Source: Mucilaginibacter aquatilis
GTDB lineage: Bacteria > Bacteroidota > Bacteroidia > Sphingobacteriales > Sphingobacteriaceae
Length of the DNA stretch: 64,000 nucleotides
Assembly (NCBI RefSeq): GCF_009755275.1
Contig: NZ_WQLA01000002.1
Span: 372,001-436,000, forward strand
Direction of reading: 5' to 3'
In this document: one piece after another, positions 7,591 through 16,267 of the stretch
How positions within the stretch are numbered: position 1 is the first letter of the stretch
How the letters are laid out: the number at the start of each line of letters is the position of its first letter
The notes under the pieces: generated by a model
The model's database searches: none
Seen by the model: only the letters and a program-made list of their open reading frames with translations
Told to the model about the DNA's origin: nothing
Translations under genes and position numbers: made by a program

Positions 7591-10371
7591 ATGAAGAAAC
7601 TCTATTTAATTTTTTGTTTGTTATTGGGTTCGCCGGTGTTTGTGTGTGCACAAAAAACAGATGACAAACTTATTGACGTTGATTTTCAACAGGCAACCAT
7701 ATCACAGTTTGTAGCCCAGATTGAGTCTAAAACAAATTATACCTTTTATTACGATGCTGCAAAGTTTGACAGCCTCAGAGTAACGCTGAAATTAAACCAG
7801 GCAACAGTTAAAAAGGTGCTTGAAGACGCCTTTGCCAACACTACTTACAAATACTCCATTACTCAGCAAGGACAGGTATTTTTAACTAAGGGTGTGGTTA
7901 TACAAACCTCACTTGCAGCCGGGTTCTTCAATGATAAAAAGGAAGTGCAACAGCCGGCTAACAGGCCTACTAGTGCTAATACGGTTGATTACACCTCAAC
8001 ACTAACAGAAAAAAGGGTAATTGAATCAACTTCAGAAAACAAGGTATACGAGATAGGGCTTAAAAGTGCAGCTAAGGGTGGCAGTGTAACCCTGGCAGGC
8101 TATGTGCGCAATGTAAAATCGGGCGAACCTGTGATAGGGGCAAGCATTTATAACCCGGTAACACGTTCAGGGGTAGCTACAGACCAATTTGGCTATTATT
8201 CACTCACAATGCCTCAAGGCTCGCACACCGTACTTGTAAGAGGATTAGGAATGCGTGATACCCGCAGGCTTATTGTTTTAAATAGTGATGGAAAGCTGAA
8301 CATAGAAATGCAGGAACAGGTAACCACCTTGAAGGAAGTTAAAATTTCGGCAGAAAAGGTAGCCAATGTTCGCAGCACTACTATGGGCATGAGCAAAATT
8401 GATATTAAGACCATAAAGCAAATACCCGCCGTATTTGGCGAGGCCGACGTATTACGAGTGGTTTTAACGCTGCCGGGCGTACAAACTGTTGGCGAAGCTA
8501 GCACAGGTTTCAACGTGCGTGGTGGCTCTGCCGATCAGAATTTGATATTGCTTAATGATGCTACAATCTATAATCCATCGCACTTTTTTGGTTTCTTTTC
8601 TGCCTTCGACCCAGATATAGTTCAGGATATTGAGCTTTACAAGAGCAGTATACCTGAGAAGTTTGGCGGACGTTTATCATCTATATTAGATGTAACTAAC
8701 CGTGAGGGAAACAAAAAGAAATTTACAGGCTCAGCTGGCATCGGTTTATTAACAAGCCGTTTGAACATTGAAGGCCCTATTGATTCAAACCGAACCTCAT
8801 TTATTTTTGGTGGCCGTACAACCTACGCAAACTGGTTACTAAAGCAATTGCCCAACGAATACAAAAATAGCCGGGCCAGTTTCTATGATTTAAGCCTGAA
8901 CATAAGTCATCAAATTAACGAGAAGAATAACCTTTACCTGAGTTCTTACTTTAGTAATGACAGCTTTAGGTTAAACAGCGATACTACATACGGTTACGGT
9001 AACCGTAACTTCTCGTTAAAATGGAAGCATAATTACAACAATAAGCTTTATAGCGTTATTACAGGTGGTTATGATCGTTATCAATTTAACATCAATAGTA
9101 TGCTGAACCCTATAAATGCATACAAGTTCAACTTTAACATTAATCAAACTAACTTTAAAACCGATTTCAGTTACTTTATTAATCCAAAGCACACGCTGTC
9201 ATTTGGTTTAAACAGTATCTATTATAAGCTTAACCCGGGTTCAAACAGCCCTGTAGGAAACGAATCATTAGTAGTTGGCGAAACGGTACCTGCCGAACAG
9301 GCATTGGAAAGTGCACTATACCTTGGAGATAAATACAATATCACCGAAAATCTTTCGGTAAGTGCAGGTATACGTTTTTCATTGTTCAATTATCTGGGTC
9401 CTCAAACGGTAAACCGTTATGCACCCGGTTTGCCGCGTACAACTTCAAACTTGTTAGATAGTACCACTTATGGCAGTAACAAATTCATCAAAACCTATGG
9501 TGGCCCCGAAATCAGATTATCTGCCCGTTACATTTTAAGTGATGATTTTTCGGTTAAGGCAGGTTACAATACCTTGCGCCAGTACATACACCTGCTATCA
9601 AACACTACGGCTATATCACCAACTGATGTTTGGAAGCTGAGTGATCCTAATATAAAGCCACAGCTTGGCGACCAGGTTTCTTTAGGTTTCTATAAAAACT
9701 TTAAATCAAACACCATTGAAACCTCTGTTGAGGTATACTATAAACGTTTACGTAATTATCTTGATTACCGCAGTGGAGCTACCCTGGTACTTAATCAAAA
9801 TATTGAAACAGATGTGTTATCAACCCGGGGCAAAGCCTATGGAGCCGAGTTTTTAATTAAGAAAACGGCAGGTAAACTTAACGGATGGATGAGCTATACT
9901 TATTCACGTACTTTTTTAAAGCAAGACGACCCAAATGCAGGTGAGCTTATTAACAACGGTGCTTACTACCCAGCTAATTATGATAAGCCGCATAGCTTTA
10001 ATTTAACAGGTAATTACAGGTTTACGCACAGGTACAGCGTATCATTAAATTCGGTATATAGTACAGGCCGGCCGCTAACTTTGCCGGTAGGTAAGTTTTA
10101 TTACGCAGGTGCGGAAAGAGTGCTTTACTCAGACAGAAACCAGTATCGTATACCTGACTTCTTCCGGACAGATTTTTCAGTGAATATTGAAGGAAATCAT
10201 AAGCTAAAACAACGTTTTCATAACTCTTGGACGTTTGGTATATACAACATTACAGGTAGAAAAAATGCTTATTCTACTTATTTTATTCAAGAGGCAGGCC
10301 GTATAAACGGATACTCGCTTTCCATATTTGCCAAGCCTATACCGTTTGTAAACTTCAATACCAGGTTTTAA
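7591..10371 (+). CDS. TonB-dependent receptor with N-terminal STN domain
   Basis: 926-residue outer-membrane TonB-dependent receptor. Seen: signal peptide (1 to about 21, cleavage near CAQ), STN (secretin/TonB short N-terminal) domain at about 28-105, a linker, a carboxypeptidase-regulatory-like beta-sandwich at about 165-245 (GYVRNVKSGEPVIGASIYN), a plug domain at about 265-390 with FNVRGGSADQN, then a 22-strand-type barrel ending in Phe (NTRF). STN domains elsewhere in this family receive signals or contact anti-sigma factors of the FecR type, but no FecR/sigma pair is present here. It sits in an operon with a DUF4249 lipoprotein and an MG2 protein. The ligand is unknown. Confidence 0.9.
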   Translation: MKKLYLIFCLLLGSPVFVCAQKTDDKLIDVDFQQATISQFVAQIESKTNYTFYYDAAKFDSLRVTLKLNQATVKKVLEDAFANTTYKYSITQQGQVFLTKGVVIQTSLAAGFFNDKKEVQQPANRPTSANTVDYTSTLTEKRVIESTSENKVYEIGLKSAAKGGSVTLAGYVRNVKSGEPVIGASIYNPVTRSGVATDQFGYYSLTMPQGSHTVLVRGLGMRDTRRLIVLNSDGKLNIEMQEQVTTLKEVKISAEKVANVRSTTMGMSKIDIKTIKQIPAVFGEADVLRVVLTLPGVQTVGEASTGFNVRGGSADQNLILLNDATIYNPSHFFGFFSAFDPDIVQDIELYKSSIPEKFGGRLSSILDVTNREGNKKKFTGSAGIGLLTSRLNIEGPIDSNRTSFIFGGRTTYANWLLKQLPNEYKNSRASFYDLSLNISHQINEKNNLYLSSYFSNDSFRLNSDTTYGYGNRNFSLKWKHNYNNKLYSVITGGYDRYQFNINSMLNPINAYKFNFNINQTNFKTDFSYFINPKHTLSFGLNSIYYKLNPGSNSPVGNESLVVGETVPAEQALESALYLGDKYNITENLSVSAGIRFSLFNYLGPQTVNRYAPGLPRTTSNLLDSTTYGSNKFIKTYGGPEIRLSARYILSDDFSVKAGYNTLRQYIHLLSNTTAISPTDVWKLSDPNIKPQLGDQVSLGFYKNFKSNTIETSVEVYYKRLRNYLDYRSGATLVLNQNIETDVLSTRGKAYGAEFLIKKTAGKLNGWMSYTYSRTFLKQDDPNAGELINNGAYYPANYDKPHSFNLTGNYRFTHRYSVSLNSVYSTGRPLTLPVGKFYYAGAERVLYSDRNQYRIPDFFRTDFSVNIEGNHKLKQRFHNSWTFGIYNITGRKNAYSTYFIQEAGRINGYSLSIFAKPIPFVNFNTRF

Positions 10372-10399
10372 TTAGTAACCGCTTATTAAAGTATGAAGC

Positions 10400-11560
10400 A
10401 TGAAAAGATTTTTTAAATTATATATAGCACTTATCATTCTTACGGCAACGGCTTGTAAAGAAAGCTTTAATCCGCCTGAAACAAATAGTAACCTTAACTA
10501 CCTTGTTGTTGAGGGGATGATTAATACCGGTAGTACCGACTCAACTATCATAAAATTAAGTCGTACTACTATGCTCACATCAGGCACAACCCTTAAGCCC
10601 GAAACACGGGCTACTGTAAGTATACAAAGCGCAGACAATGTAGTGAACCGTAATTTGACTGAGAGTAAGCCGGGTACTTATTTTTCAGCTCCATTTGCGC
10701 TGGATGGCAATAAAAAATACAGGATACGTATACGTACTGCGCAGGGCAAGGAATATGCTTCAGATTATGTAGAAGTCAAAGTTTCTCCCAATATAGATAA
10801 CGTATCATTTGAGGCGCAAAGAGTTGGGGTGCCAGGCATACAGCTGTCTGTTGATACACGTGACAACAGTAACAATTCGAGATATTATAAATGGGATTAT
10901 GTAGAGACGTACCAGTACAAGTCAAACAACTTTTCAACTTATATAGTAGATAGAAACAGTATACGCTTTCGTAACCTTCCTCAAGAAGATATATTTAATT
11001 GCTGGCGAAGCGTAGGCTCCACCAATGTTATTTTGGCGTCTACCGCTAAACTGGCAAATGATGTGGTAAATAAGGCACCACTGGTTAAAGTGCCTGCATC
11101 TAACGAAAGATTTGGCGTGAGATATAGTATAATGGTAAACCAGCAAGTACTTACCAAGGAGGCATTTGATTTTTGGGAAATACTTAAGAAGAACACAGAG
11201 CAGGTGGGTAGCATTTTTGATTCGCAGCCATCGCAGTTACAAGGAAACGTTCATGCTGTCAATGATCCTAACGAAATTGTAATAGGCTTTATTACCGCCG
11301 GAACGGTAACGCACAAACGTATATTTATTGACGCGTTGCAAATTCCGGAAGATTTCAGGTTCCGTAATCCTCTTCCATGCCGGGTAGATACAATCATTCC
11401 AAGAAAGTATCAGGAGGTTTTTTATGAAGGAGGCGCAATACCTGTTGATGGCGTTTTTGAACCAAGCTCCCCTGAGCCAGTTGCGTATACCACAACATCG
11501 CGGGCTTGTGTTGATTGTACGGTAAGAGGTACTAATATTAAACCAGCATTTTGGCAATAA
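10400..11560 (+). CDS. DUF4249 domain lipoprotein
   Basis: 386-residue lipoprotein with a signal peptide ending in a lipobox (ATAC, Cys19) and a body matching the DUF4249 family from memory: the NLNYLVVEGMINTG segment at about 31-44, followed by beta-sandwich repeats. DUF4249 proteins are typically encoded directly after a TonB-dependent receptor with STN and regulatory-like domains, as here (28-base gap), and are presumed surface partners of that receptor, loosely like SusD for SusC. The biochemical function is not established. A Cys pair near the C-terminus (ACVDC) could form a disulfide or bind metal. Confidence 0.8.
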   Translation: MKRFFKLYIALIILTATACKESFNPPETNSNLNYLVVEGMINTGSTDSTIIKLSRTTMLTSGTTLKPETRATVSIQSADNVVNRNLTESKPGTYFSAPFALDGNKKYRIRIRTAQGKEYASDYVEVKVSPNIDNVSFEAQRVGVPGIQLSVDTRDNSNNSRYYKWDYVETYQYKSNNFSTYIVDRNSIRFRNLPQEDIFNCWRSVGSTNVILASTAKLANDVVNKAPLVKVPASNERFGVRYSIMVNQQVLTKEAFDFWEILKKNTEQVGSIFDSQPSQLQGNVHAVNDPNEIVIGFITAGTVTHKRIFIDALQIPEDFRFRNPLPCRVDTIIPRKYQEVFYEGGAIPVDGVFEPSSPEPVAYTTTSRACVDCTVRGTNIKPAFWQ

Positions 11561-11575
11561 ACTTATACTATCACA

Positions 11576-13939
11576 ATGTATAAAAAGTTAAGGCATATTT
11601 TTATAGGGGCTTTGGCCTTAGGCAGTGCTAATGCAGGAATTGCGCAGGCATTGCCCGATGTTGAGGCAAAATTCAACAATTACAGGCAAACGGTTGCTCA
11701 GGAAAAACTTTACGTTCATACCAACAAAGACTTCTACCTGGCAGGCGAGATATTGTGGTTCAAAGTATATAACGTTGATGCCTCAGGTAACCGCCCGGTT
11801 AACTTAAGCAAGGTTGCTTATATAGAAGTGCTTAGTGCCGATCATACCCCGGTAATACAAGCAAAAATTCAGTTATCAAATGGTACAGGAAGCGGGTCGG
11901 TTTACATTCCTTCGGGCATAAGTAACGGAAATTATCAATTACGTGCCTACACCAATTGGATGAAAAATTCAGGAGCTGAGTATTTTTTCCATAAAAATTT
12001 ATCAATAGTCAACGCTCAGCGTTCGCCCGAGCTGGCATTAACAGATGATAAAGCAGGGGCCGATGTACAGTTCTTTCCGGAGGGCGGCCATCTGGTAAGG
12101 GGACTAACAAGTAAGGTAGGCTTTAAAGTTACGGGAGTTGATGGAAATGGTGTTGCAAACTTTTACGGCGCTATATTAAATCAAAAAAACGATACGGTTT
12201 TACGTTTCCAGCCTTACAAGTCAGGAATCGGGAGTTTTACTTTTACTCCTTTACCAGGTGCAACTTACAAAGCCGTTGTAAAGGCAAGTAACAAATCAAT
12301 TGTAAAAGAATTGCCCGCTATAGATGCACAGGGATATGTAATGCAGGTTACTGATAATGGCCAAAGCTGGAATATTGCGGTAAAAAGCAATATGGCAAAT
12401 GCCGAAAACATTTACCTTTTTGCGCATACAAGACAAGTTGTTAAACAGGGAGCAAGCGCCATCTTAAATAATGGAGAAGCTACTTTCAGCATTGATAAAT
12501 CAAAGCTTGGTAATGGCCTTACTCACTTTACACTGTTTAATAGTAAGCGGCAGCCCTTATGCGAACGCTTGGTATATCAAATGCCGGCTAAGCAATTAAA
12601 TGTAAACGCCCGCGCAGATAATGGTATATACACTACCCGTAAAAAGGTTGAGCTTGCACTAAATACATTAAGCGGCAGCAAAGCAACGGCAGCAAACCTA
12701 TCGGTATCGGTTTTTAGGGCCGATTCATTGATAGATAAAAATACGCTTGATATTAACAGTTACTTATGGCTTACCTCTGAGCTTAAAGGCTATATTGAAT
12801 CGGCTGCATCGTATTTTGATGGAAGTGCCCAAGCTGCACAGGCTTTAGATAATTTATTGCTTACCCAGGGCTGGCGTCGTTTTGAGTGGGATAAAGTACT
12901 TAACGCTAAGCCTTCCATAACCTTTATACCTGAATATACAGGCCATATTATTACCGGTAAACTTACCGACAATGCTGGCAATGCGGCTAAAAACATTCAC
13001 ACGTTTCTATCAGTTCCGGGTAAACGTGTACAGTTATTTACCTCGGTATCTGATTCGGCAGGACGCTTGCTATTTAACACTAAAGATTTTTATGGCAATA
13101 ATGAAATAGTGGTTCAAAATAACATAGAGATAGACAGTATATACAAAGCCCAGATATATAGTCCGTTTTTTGATCAGTATTCATCAACACCAACACCTTT
13201 GTTTACATTAAATAACGGAATGCGTGGTGCTTTAGAGGAAAGTAACCTAAATATGCAGGTGCTTAATATTTATAATGCACCAAAACTGCGTGAGTTTTAC
13301 AGCCCTAATGTAGACACACTGGCGTTTTACGGTAAACCTAACAGAACTTATTTATTGGACGGCTATGTGCGCTTTACCACCGTTGAAGAGGTATTTCGTG
13401 AGTATACATCATGGCTTGTTGTAGCCAAGCGCAGAGGTAAATTCAAGGTAACCATGTATAACCAAACTAAACTATTGGATGATAATCCTTTGGTGCTTTA
13501 TAATGGTATTCCGGTTTTTGATATGAATAAAGTGTTTGCGCTTGACCCATTAAAGCTAAGAAAACTTGAAGTTATGCCCGACCGCTATTTATATGGTGCC
13601 GCACGCTTTGATGGTGTGCTAAGTTTCACAACTTACAAAGATGATTTAGCCGGTTTTGAGATAGATCCGCGCGCTGCTGTGCTTGATTATGAGGGCTTGC
13701 AGCTTCAGCGTAAGTTTTATTCGCCGATGTATGACACCGATGCGCAGCGCGCCAGTCGCACACCCGATTTCAGGAGTGCGCTGTACTGGTCTCCGGATGT
13801 TTATACAGATGCTGCGGGCAACGCTAACTTGTCGTTTTACACGTCAGATCAGCCGGGTAAATATGCCGTTATTATACAAGGTTTAAATGCCGATGGAGAA
13901 GCAGGCAGTAAACAATTTGTCTTTGAGGTGAAAAAATAA
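11576..13939 (+). CDS. MG2-domain (macroglobulin-like) exported protein
   Basis: 787 residues with a signal peptide (cleavage near IAQA, about residue 24). The segment at about 40-145 (YVHTNKDFYLAGEILWFKVY, then a GNYQLRAYTNWM strand) is a typical MG2 domain of alpha-2-macroglobulins. No thioester motif of the CGEQ type is visible, and the length is under half that of a true bacterial alpha-2-macroglobulin, so it is not a protease trap of that class. Further beta-sandwich modules follow and the C-terminal 100 residues resemble a macroglobulin-like domain. Last gene of the four-gene receptor operon (15-base gap). I infer a surface or periplasmic structural partner; function unknown. Confidence 0.7.
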   Translation: MYKKLRHIFIGALALGSANAGIAQALPDVEAKFNNYRQTVAQEKLYVHTNKDFYLAGEILWFKVYNVDASGNRPVNLSKVAYIEVLSADHTPVIQAKIQLSNGTGSGSVYIPSGISNGNYQLRAYTNWMKNSGAEYFFHKNLSIVNAQRSPELALTDDKAGADVQFFPEGGHLVRGLTSKVGFKVTGVDGNGVANFYGAILNQKNDTVLRFQPYKSGIGSFTFTPLPGATYKAVVKASNKSIVKELPAIDAQGYVMQVTDNGQSWNIAVKSNMANAENIYLFAHTRQVVKQGASAILNNGEATFSIDKSKLGNGLTHFTLFNSKRQPLCERLVYQMPAKQLNVNARADNGIYTTRKKVELALNTLSGSKATAANLSVSVFRADSLIDKNTLDINSYLWLTSELKGYIESAASYFDGSAQAAQALDNLLLTQGWRRFEWDKVLNAKPSITFIPEYTGHIITGKLTDNAGNAAKNIHTFLSVPGKRVQLFTSVSDSAGRLLFNTKDFYGNNEIVVQNNIEIDSIYKAQIYSPFFDQYSSTPTPLFTLNNGMRGALEESNLNMQVLNIYNAPKLREFYSPNVDTLAFYGKPNRTYLLDGYVRFTTVEEVFREYTSWLVVAKRRGKFKVTMYNQTKLLDDNPLVLYNGIPVFDMNKVFALDPLKLRKLEVMPDRYLYGAARFDGVLSFTTYKDDLAGFEIDPRAAVLDYEGLQLQRKFYSPMYDTDAQRASRTPDFRSALYWSPDVYTDAAGNANLSFYTSDQPGKYAVIIQGLNADGEAGSKQFVFEVKK

Positions 13940-13942
13940 AGC

Positions 13943-14620
13943 TTACTTGCAGTACCTGGCCAGGTAATCATCGGCCAGGCTACTGCCTGTATTTTTTATA
14001 AAGTTCCAGTCTTTACAAGCACCGTCTTTGTCGCCTTGCTTCAACTTCTCATTAGCCTGATCAAGCACGTCTTTCCAAAGCTCCTCGTTTATACCCAACT
14101 GTTGCTTTAAACGCTCAATGGTTGATTCTTTTTGCTCATCGGCCTTGCCACTTCGTTTATTGATGTAGTAATTAGTTATAGCGTTTTCCAGCTCCTGCCG
14201 TTTTTGATAAGCTGCTATGGCCTGGCCCATGCTCATTTGCGGTACCGAGGTGCCATTATTACGCTGACAACGTACATAATCAGGTTTAAAGCTTATAGGC
14301 AGCACAACCCTTACAGCGCGCTTGTAATCGGCAGGAATATTCCATTTACCTGAAGTCAACTTAATAACCCTTAGAGCTTCATCGTCAAGGTCGATGCCTG
14401 GGCCTTGTTGTATCATTGCATCGGTAACCTGCCCGTCTGTTTGAATCATAAAGCTCACCTGAACTGCCGCTGCAATACAATTTTGGCTCGAAAACTCGGG
14501 GTATACAATTTTGCTTTGCAAAAAGGCATCAAGCGCAGCTGGTCCGCCTTTAAAAGTTGGTTGGGCTTTAGCCGGTGCTAAAGCAGTTATAAAAATTATT
14601 AAGAGGAGGTATTTAAGCAT
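13943..14620 (-). CDS. Exported TonB C-terminal domain protein
   Basis: About 225 residues from the ATG at 14620 (a TTG at 14632 is in frame but would only lengthen the signal peptide). A signal peptide ends near AKAQ (about residue 19). Residues about 22-110 match a TonB C-terminal domain: VYPEF at the start, AAVQVSFMIQTDGQVTDAMI, and DDEALRVIKL. The remainder (about 115-225) is charged and helical and may be coiled coil. Full TonB proteins have a cytoplasmic start, a membrane anchor and a Pro-rich linker; here the domain is free in the periplasm, so it is not a standard energy transducer. It is convergent with the MG2 gene, 3 bases away. Confidence 0.7.
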   Translation of the reverse strand: MLKYLLLIIFITALAPAKAQPTFKGGPAALDAFLQSKIVYPEFSSQNCIAAAVQVSFMIQTDGQVTDAMIQQGPGIDLDDEALRVIKLTSGKWNIPADYKRAVRVVLPISFKPDYVRCQRNNGTSVPQMSMGQAIAAYQKRQELENAITNYYINKRSGKADEQKESTIERLKQQLGINEELWKDVLDQANEKLKQGDKDGACKDWNFIKNTGSSLADDYLARYCK

Positions 14621-14658
14621 TATATAAATCAATTACTTATATAATACTAACGCATAAA

Positions 14659-15366
14659 TCAAATTATGGTTGCTCTGTTGAGTTGTAAAATTATTTCAGG
14701 ATCAGGAACGTTTTGCATATACTTATCCTTGTCTGACAGTCTGCAAACTCCGGGATAGTCACCTTCAAGGCCTTGCATGTCAAACATCAATTGAAAATGC
14801 AGGTGTGGCGGCCAATTGCCATTTTCGGCTGCTGAGCCAAAGTATGCAATCCGCTCACCTTGGTTTACACACTTGTTTTTTTCCAACCCTTCAAGGCTTT
14901 GGGTATTCAAATGCCCGTATAATGAATATATAGTCAGGCCATCAAGGTTGTGCTCAAGTATAATGGTAGCACCATAATCGCCAAAGGAGTTATTGTCTTT
15001 AAAGCTATGCACGGTTCCGGCCAATGGTGCATATACAGCAGTACCGGCAGGCGCCCATATGTCAATACCCAGATGTAGCCGGCGGGGCTCCTGGTTGGGT
15101 GTATCAAACAATGGGCTGCGGCTGTAAAGCGTGCGGTGTTCCATGTAGCCCCCAATGCCGTACCTGCAATTGTTATGGCTTAATGTTTGCTCAATCCACC
15201 GGCTAAATTCATTGGTATTGGCAACAGTTTCGGGTGATAATTCTTTATTGCTTATGGTAAAATCGAATTTATACAGGCGGTCGTGCAGGTAGTCAATATC
15301 AACCACGCTTGATAGGGCATGTGGATGCCTGCTGCAATATTCAGCTAATTGCAGATGTTTATCCAT
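14659..15366 (-). CDS. M23-family (LytM-type) metallopeptidase
   Basis: 235 residues. The C-terminal half carries the M23 zinc site: HLGID with His98 and Asp102, YGHL with His152, and HLH at 188-190. These are the zinc-binding and catalytic residues of lysostaphin/LytM endopeptidases that cut peptidoglycan cross-bridges. No signal peptide or membrane span is seen: the protein begins with a charged, soluble stretch. This is odd for a wall-active enzyme and suggests a cytoplasmic substrate, an unrecognised export route, or a function other than wall cleavage. Lies between rbfA and the TonB C-terminal protein on the same strand. Confidence 0.8.
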   Translation of the reverse strand: MDKHLQLAEYCSRHPHALSSVVDIDYLHDRLYKFDFTISNKELSPETVANTNEFSRWIEQTLSHNNCRYGIGGYMEHRTLYSRSPLFDTPNQEPRRLHLGIDIWAPAGTAVYAPLAGTVHSFKDNNSFGDYGATIILEHNLDGLTIYSLYGHLNTQSLEGLEKNKCVNQGERIAYFGSAAENGNWPPHLHFQLMFDMQGLEGDYPGVCRLSDKDKYMQNVPDPEIILQLNRATII

Positions 15367-15388
15367 GGGTTTGAACTATGAAAATTTA

Positions 15389-15766
15389 TTATTGCTGTTC
15401 GTCGTCTGGTTGGCGAGGCTCTTTGCTTATCTTCTCAAAAATTTTATCCATACGTTCAACGTACTCATTGGTATCATCAACAAAAAACTCAAGTTGCGGA
15501 ATTACCCTTACCTGGTCCTTTATGCGTGCCCCCAACTTATAACGAATTTCAGAAGAGTGAGATTTTACAAGCTGAAGCGCCTGTTGTGTATTGGTGTTAT
15601 TAAAAAAGCTTAAAAACACACGTGCTATGGCCAAATCAGGGGTTACCCTCACTTTGGTAATGGTTACCAGCGTGTTTGGTAAAAAGTTCATTCCTTCACG
15701 CTGAAATATTGCTGCCAGGTCTTGCTGTAAAACTCCGGCAAATTTTTGTTGACGTTTTGATTCCAT
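15389..15766 (-). CDS. rbfA: 30S ribosome-binding factor RbfA
   Basis: 125 residues, normal for RbfA, a cold-shock factor that binds pre-30S particles and helps mature the 5' end of 16S rRNA. Seen: the N-terminal helix with KRQQKFAGVLQQDLAAIFQR, the type-II KH-like core with VRVTPDLAIARVFLSFF at about 40-56, and IPQLEFFVDDTNEY near the end. Downstream of the LolC/E-type permease and a small lipoprotein on the same strand; rbfA next to this permease is a familiar Bacteroidota arrangement. Confidence 0.93.
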   Translation of the reverse strand: MESKRQQKFAGVLQQDLAAIFQREGMNFLPNTLVTITKVRVTPDLAIARVFLSFFNNTNTQQALQLVKSHSSEIRYKLGARIKDQVRVIPQLEFFVDDTNEYVERMDKIFEKISKEPRQPDDEQQ

Positions 15767-15886
15767 GATAAATTTATTTAGGTGAAAGAATAGAGGTTAA
15801 AAGTAAAAGGCAAAAAAAGGTATTTAGTTTTACTAGGATTGACGGAGCGATATTAAAAAGGATGTGAGTTTTTGACTCCTGCCCGT

Positions 15887-16258
15887 TCAATTACACAAAT
15901 CCTGTGGTATTTCTTTAGTGATTTTTATAACCTTTTTTACCACAAGCGTACTGTCATAATCAGAGCCCATGCCTTCGCTACCCGATTTTATACTTACACC
16001 CTCTACTTCAACATAAACGGGCTCGTAAGGCTTTTCAAAGTTCATTTGCGAATATTTAAGTTCTAATTGTGCTGAACTATCAGTTACCCAATATTCGTGG
16101 GTATCATCGCAGTTTTTAAATGATTTTACTTCAGGACCAAAGCTATATAAGCCCTTAAAGGTATGCAGCTTGCCCTGGCCGCCTTTGTTACCATTGCATG
16201 AACACAATACCGCTATTGCCATTGCCACAAATCCAAATATTAACAGCTTGTACCGCAT
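15887..16258 (-). CDS. Small lipoprotein, NlpE C-terminal-like
   Basis: 123-residue lipoprotein: hydrophobic signal followed by a lipobox around LCSC (Cys19 or Cys21). The mature part (FKGLYSFGPEVKSFKNC, then YWVTDSSAQLELKY, then VYVEVEGV) resembles the OB-fold C-terminal part of NlpE, the lipoprotein that senses envelope stress and copper in E. coli. That resemblance is from pattern memory only. It lies 9 bases downstream of a lipoprotein-release permease, so the two are likely co-transcribed. Function inferred as envelope-associated; mechanism unknown. Confidence 0.6.
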   Translation of the reverse strand: MRYKLLIFGFVAMAIAVLCSCNGNKGGQGKLHTFKGLYSFGPEVKSFKNCDDTHEYWVTDSSAQLELKYSQMNFEKPYEPVYVEVEGVSIKSGSEGMGSDYDSTLVVKKVIKITKEIPQDLCN

Positions 16259-16267
16259 AACGCAAAT

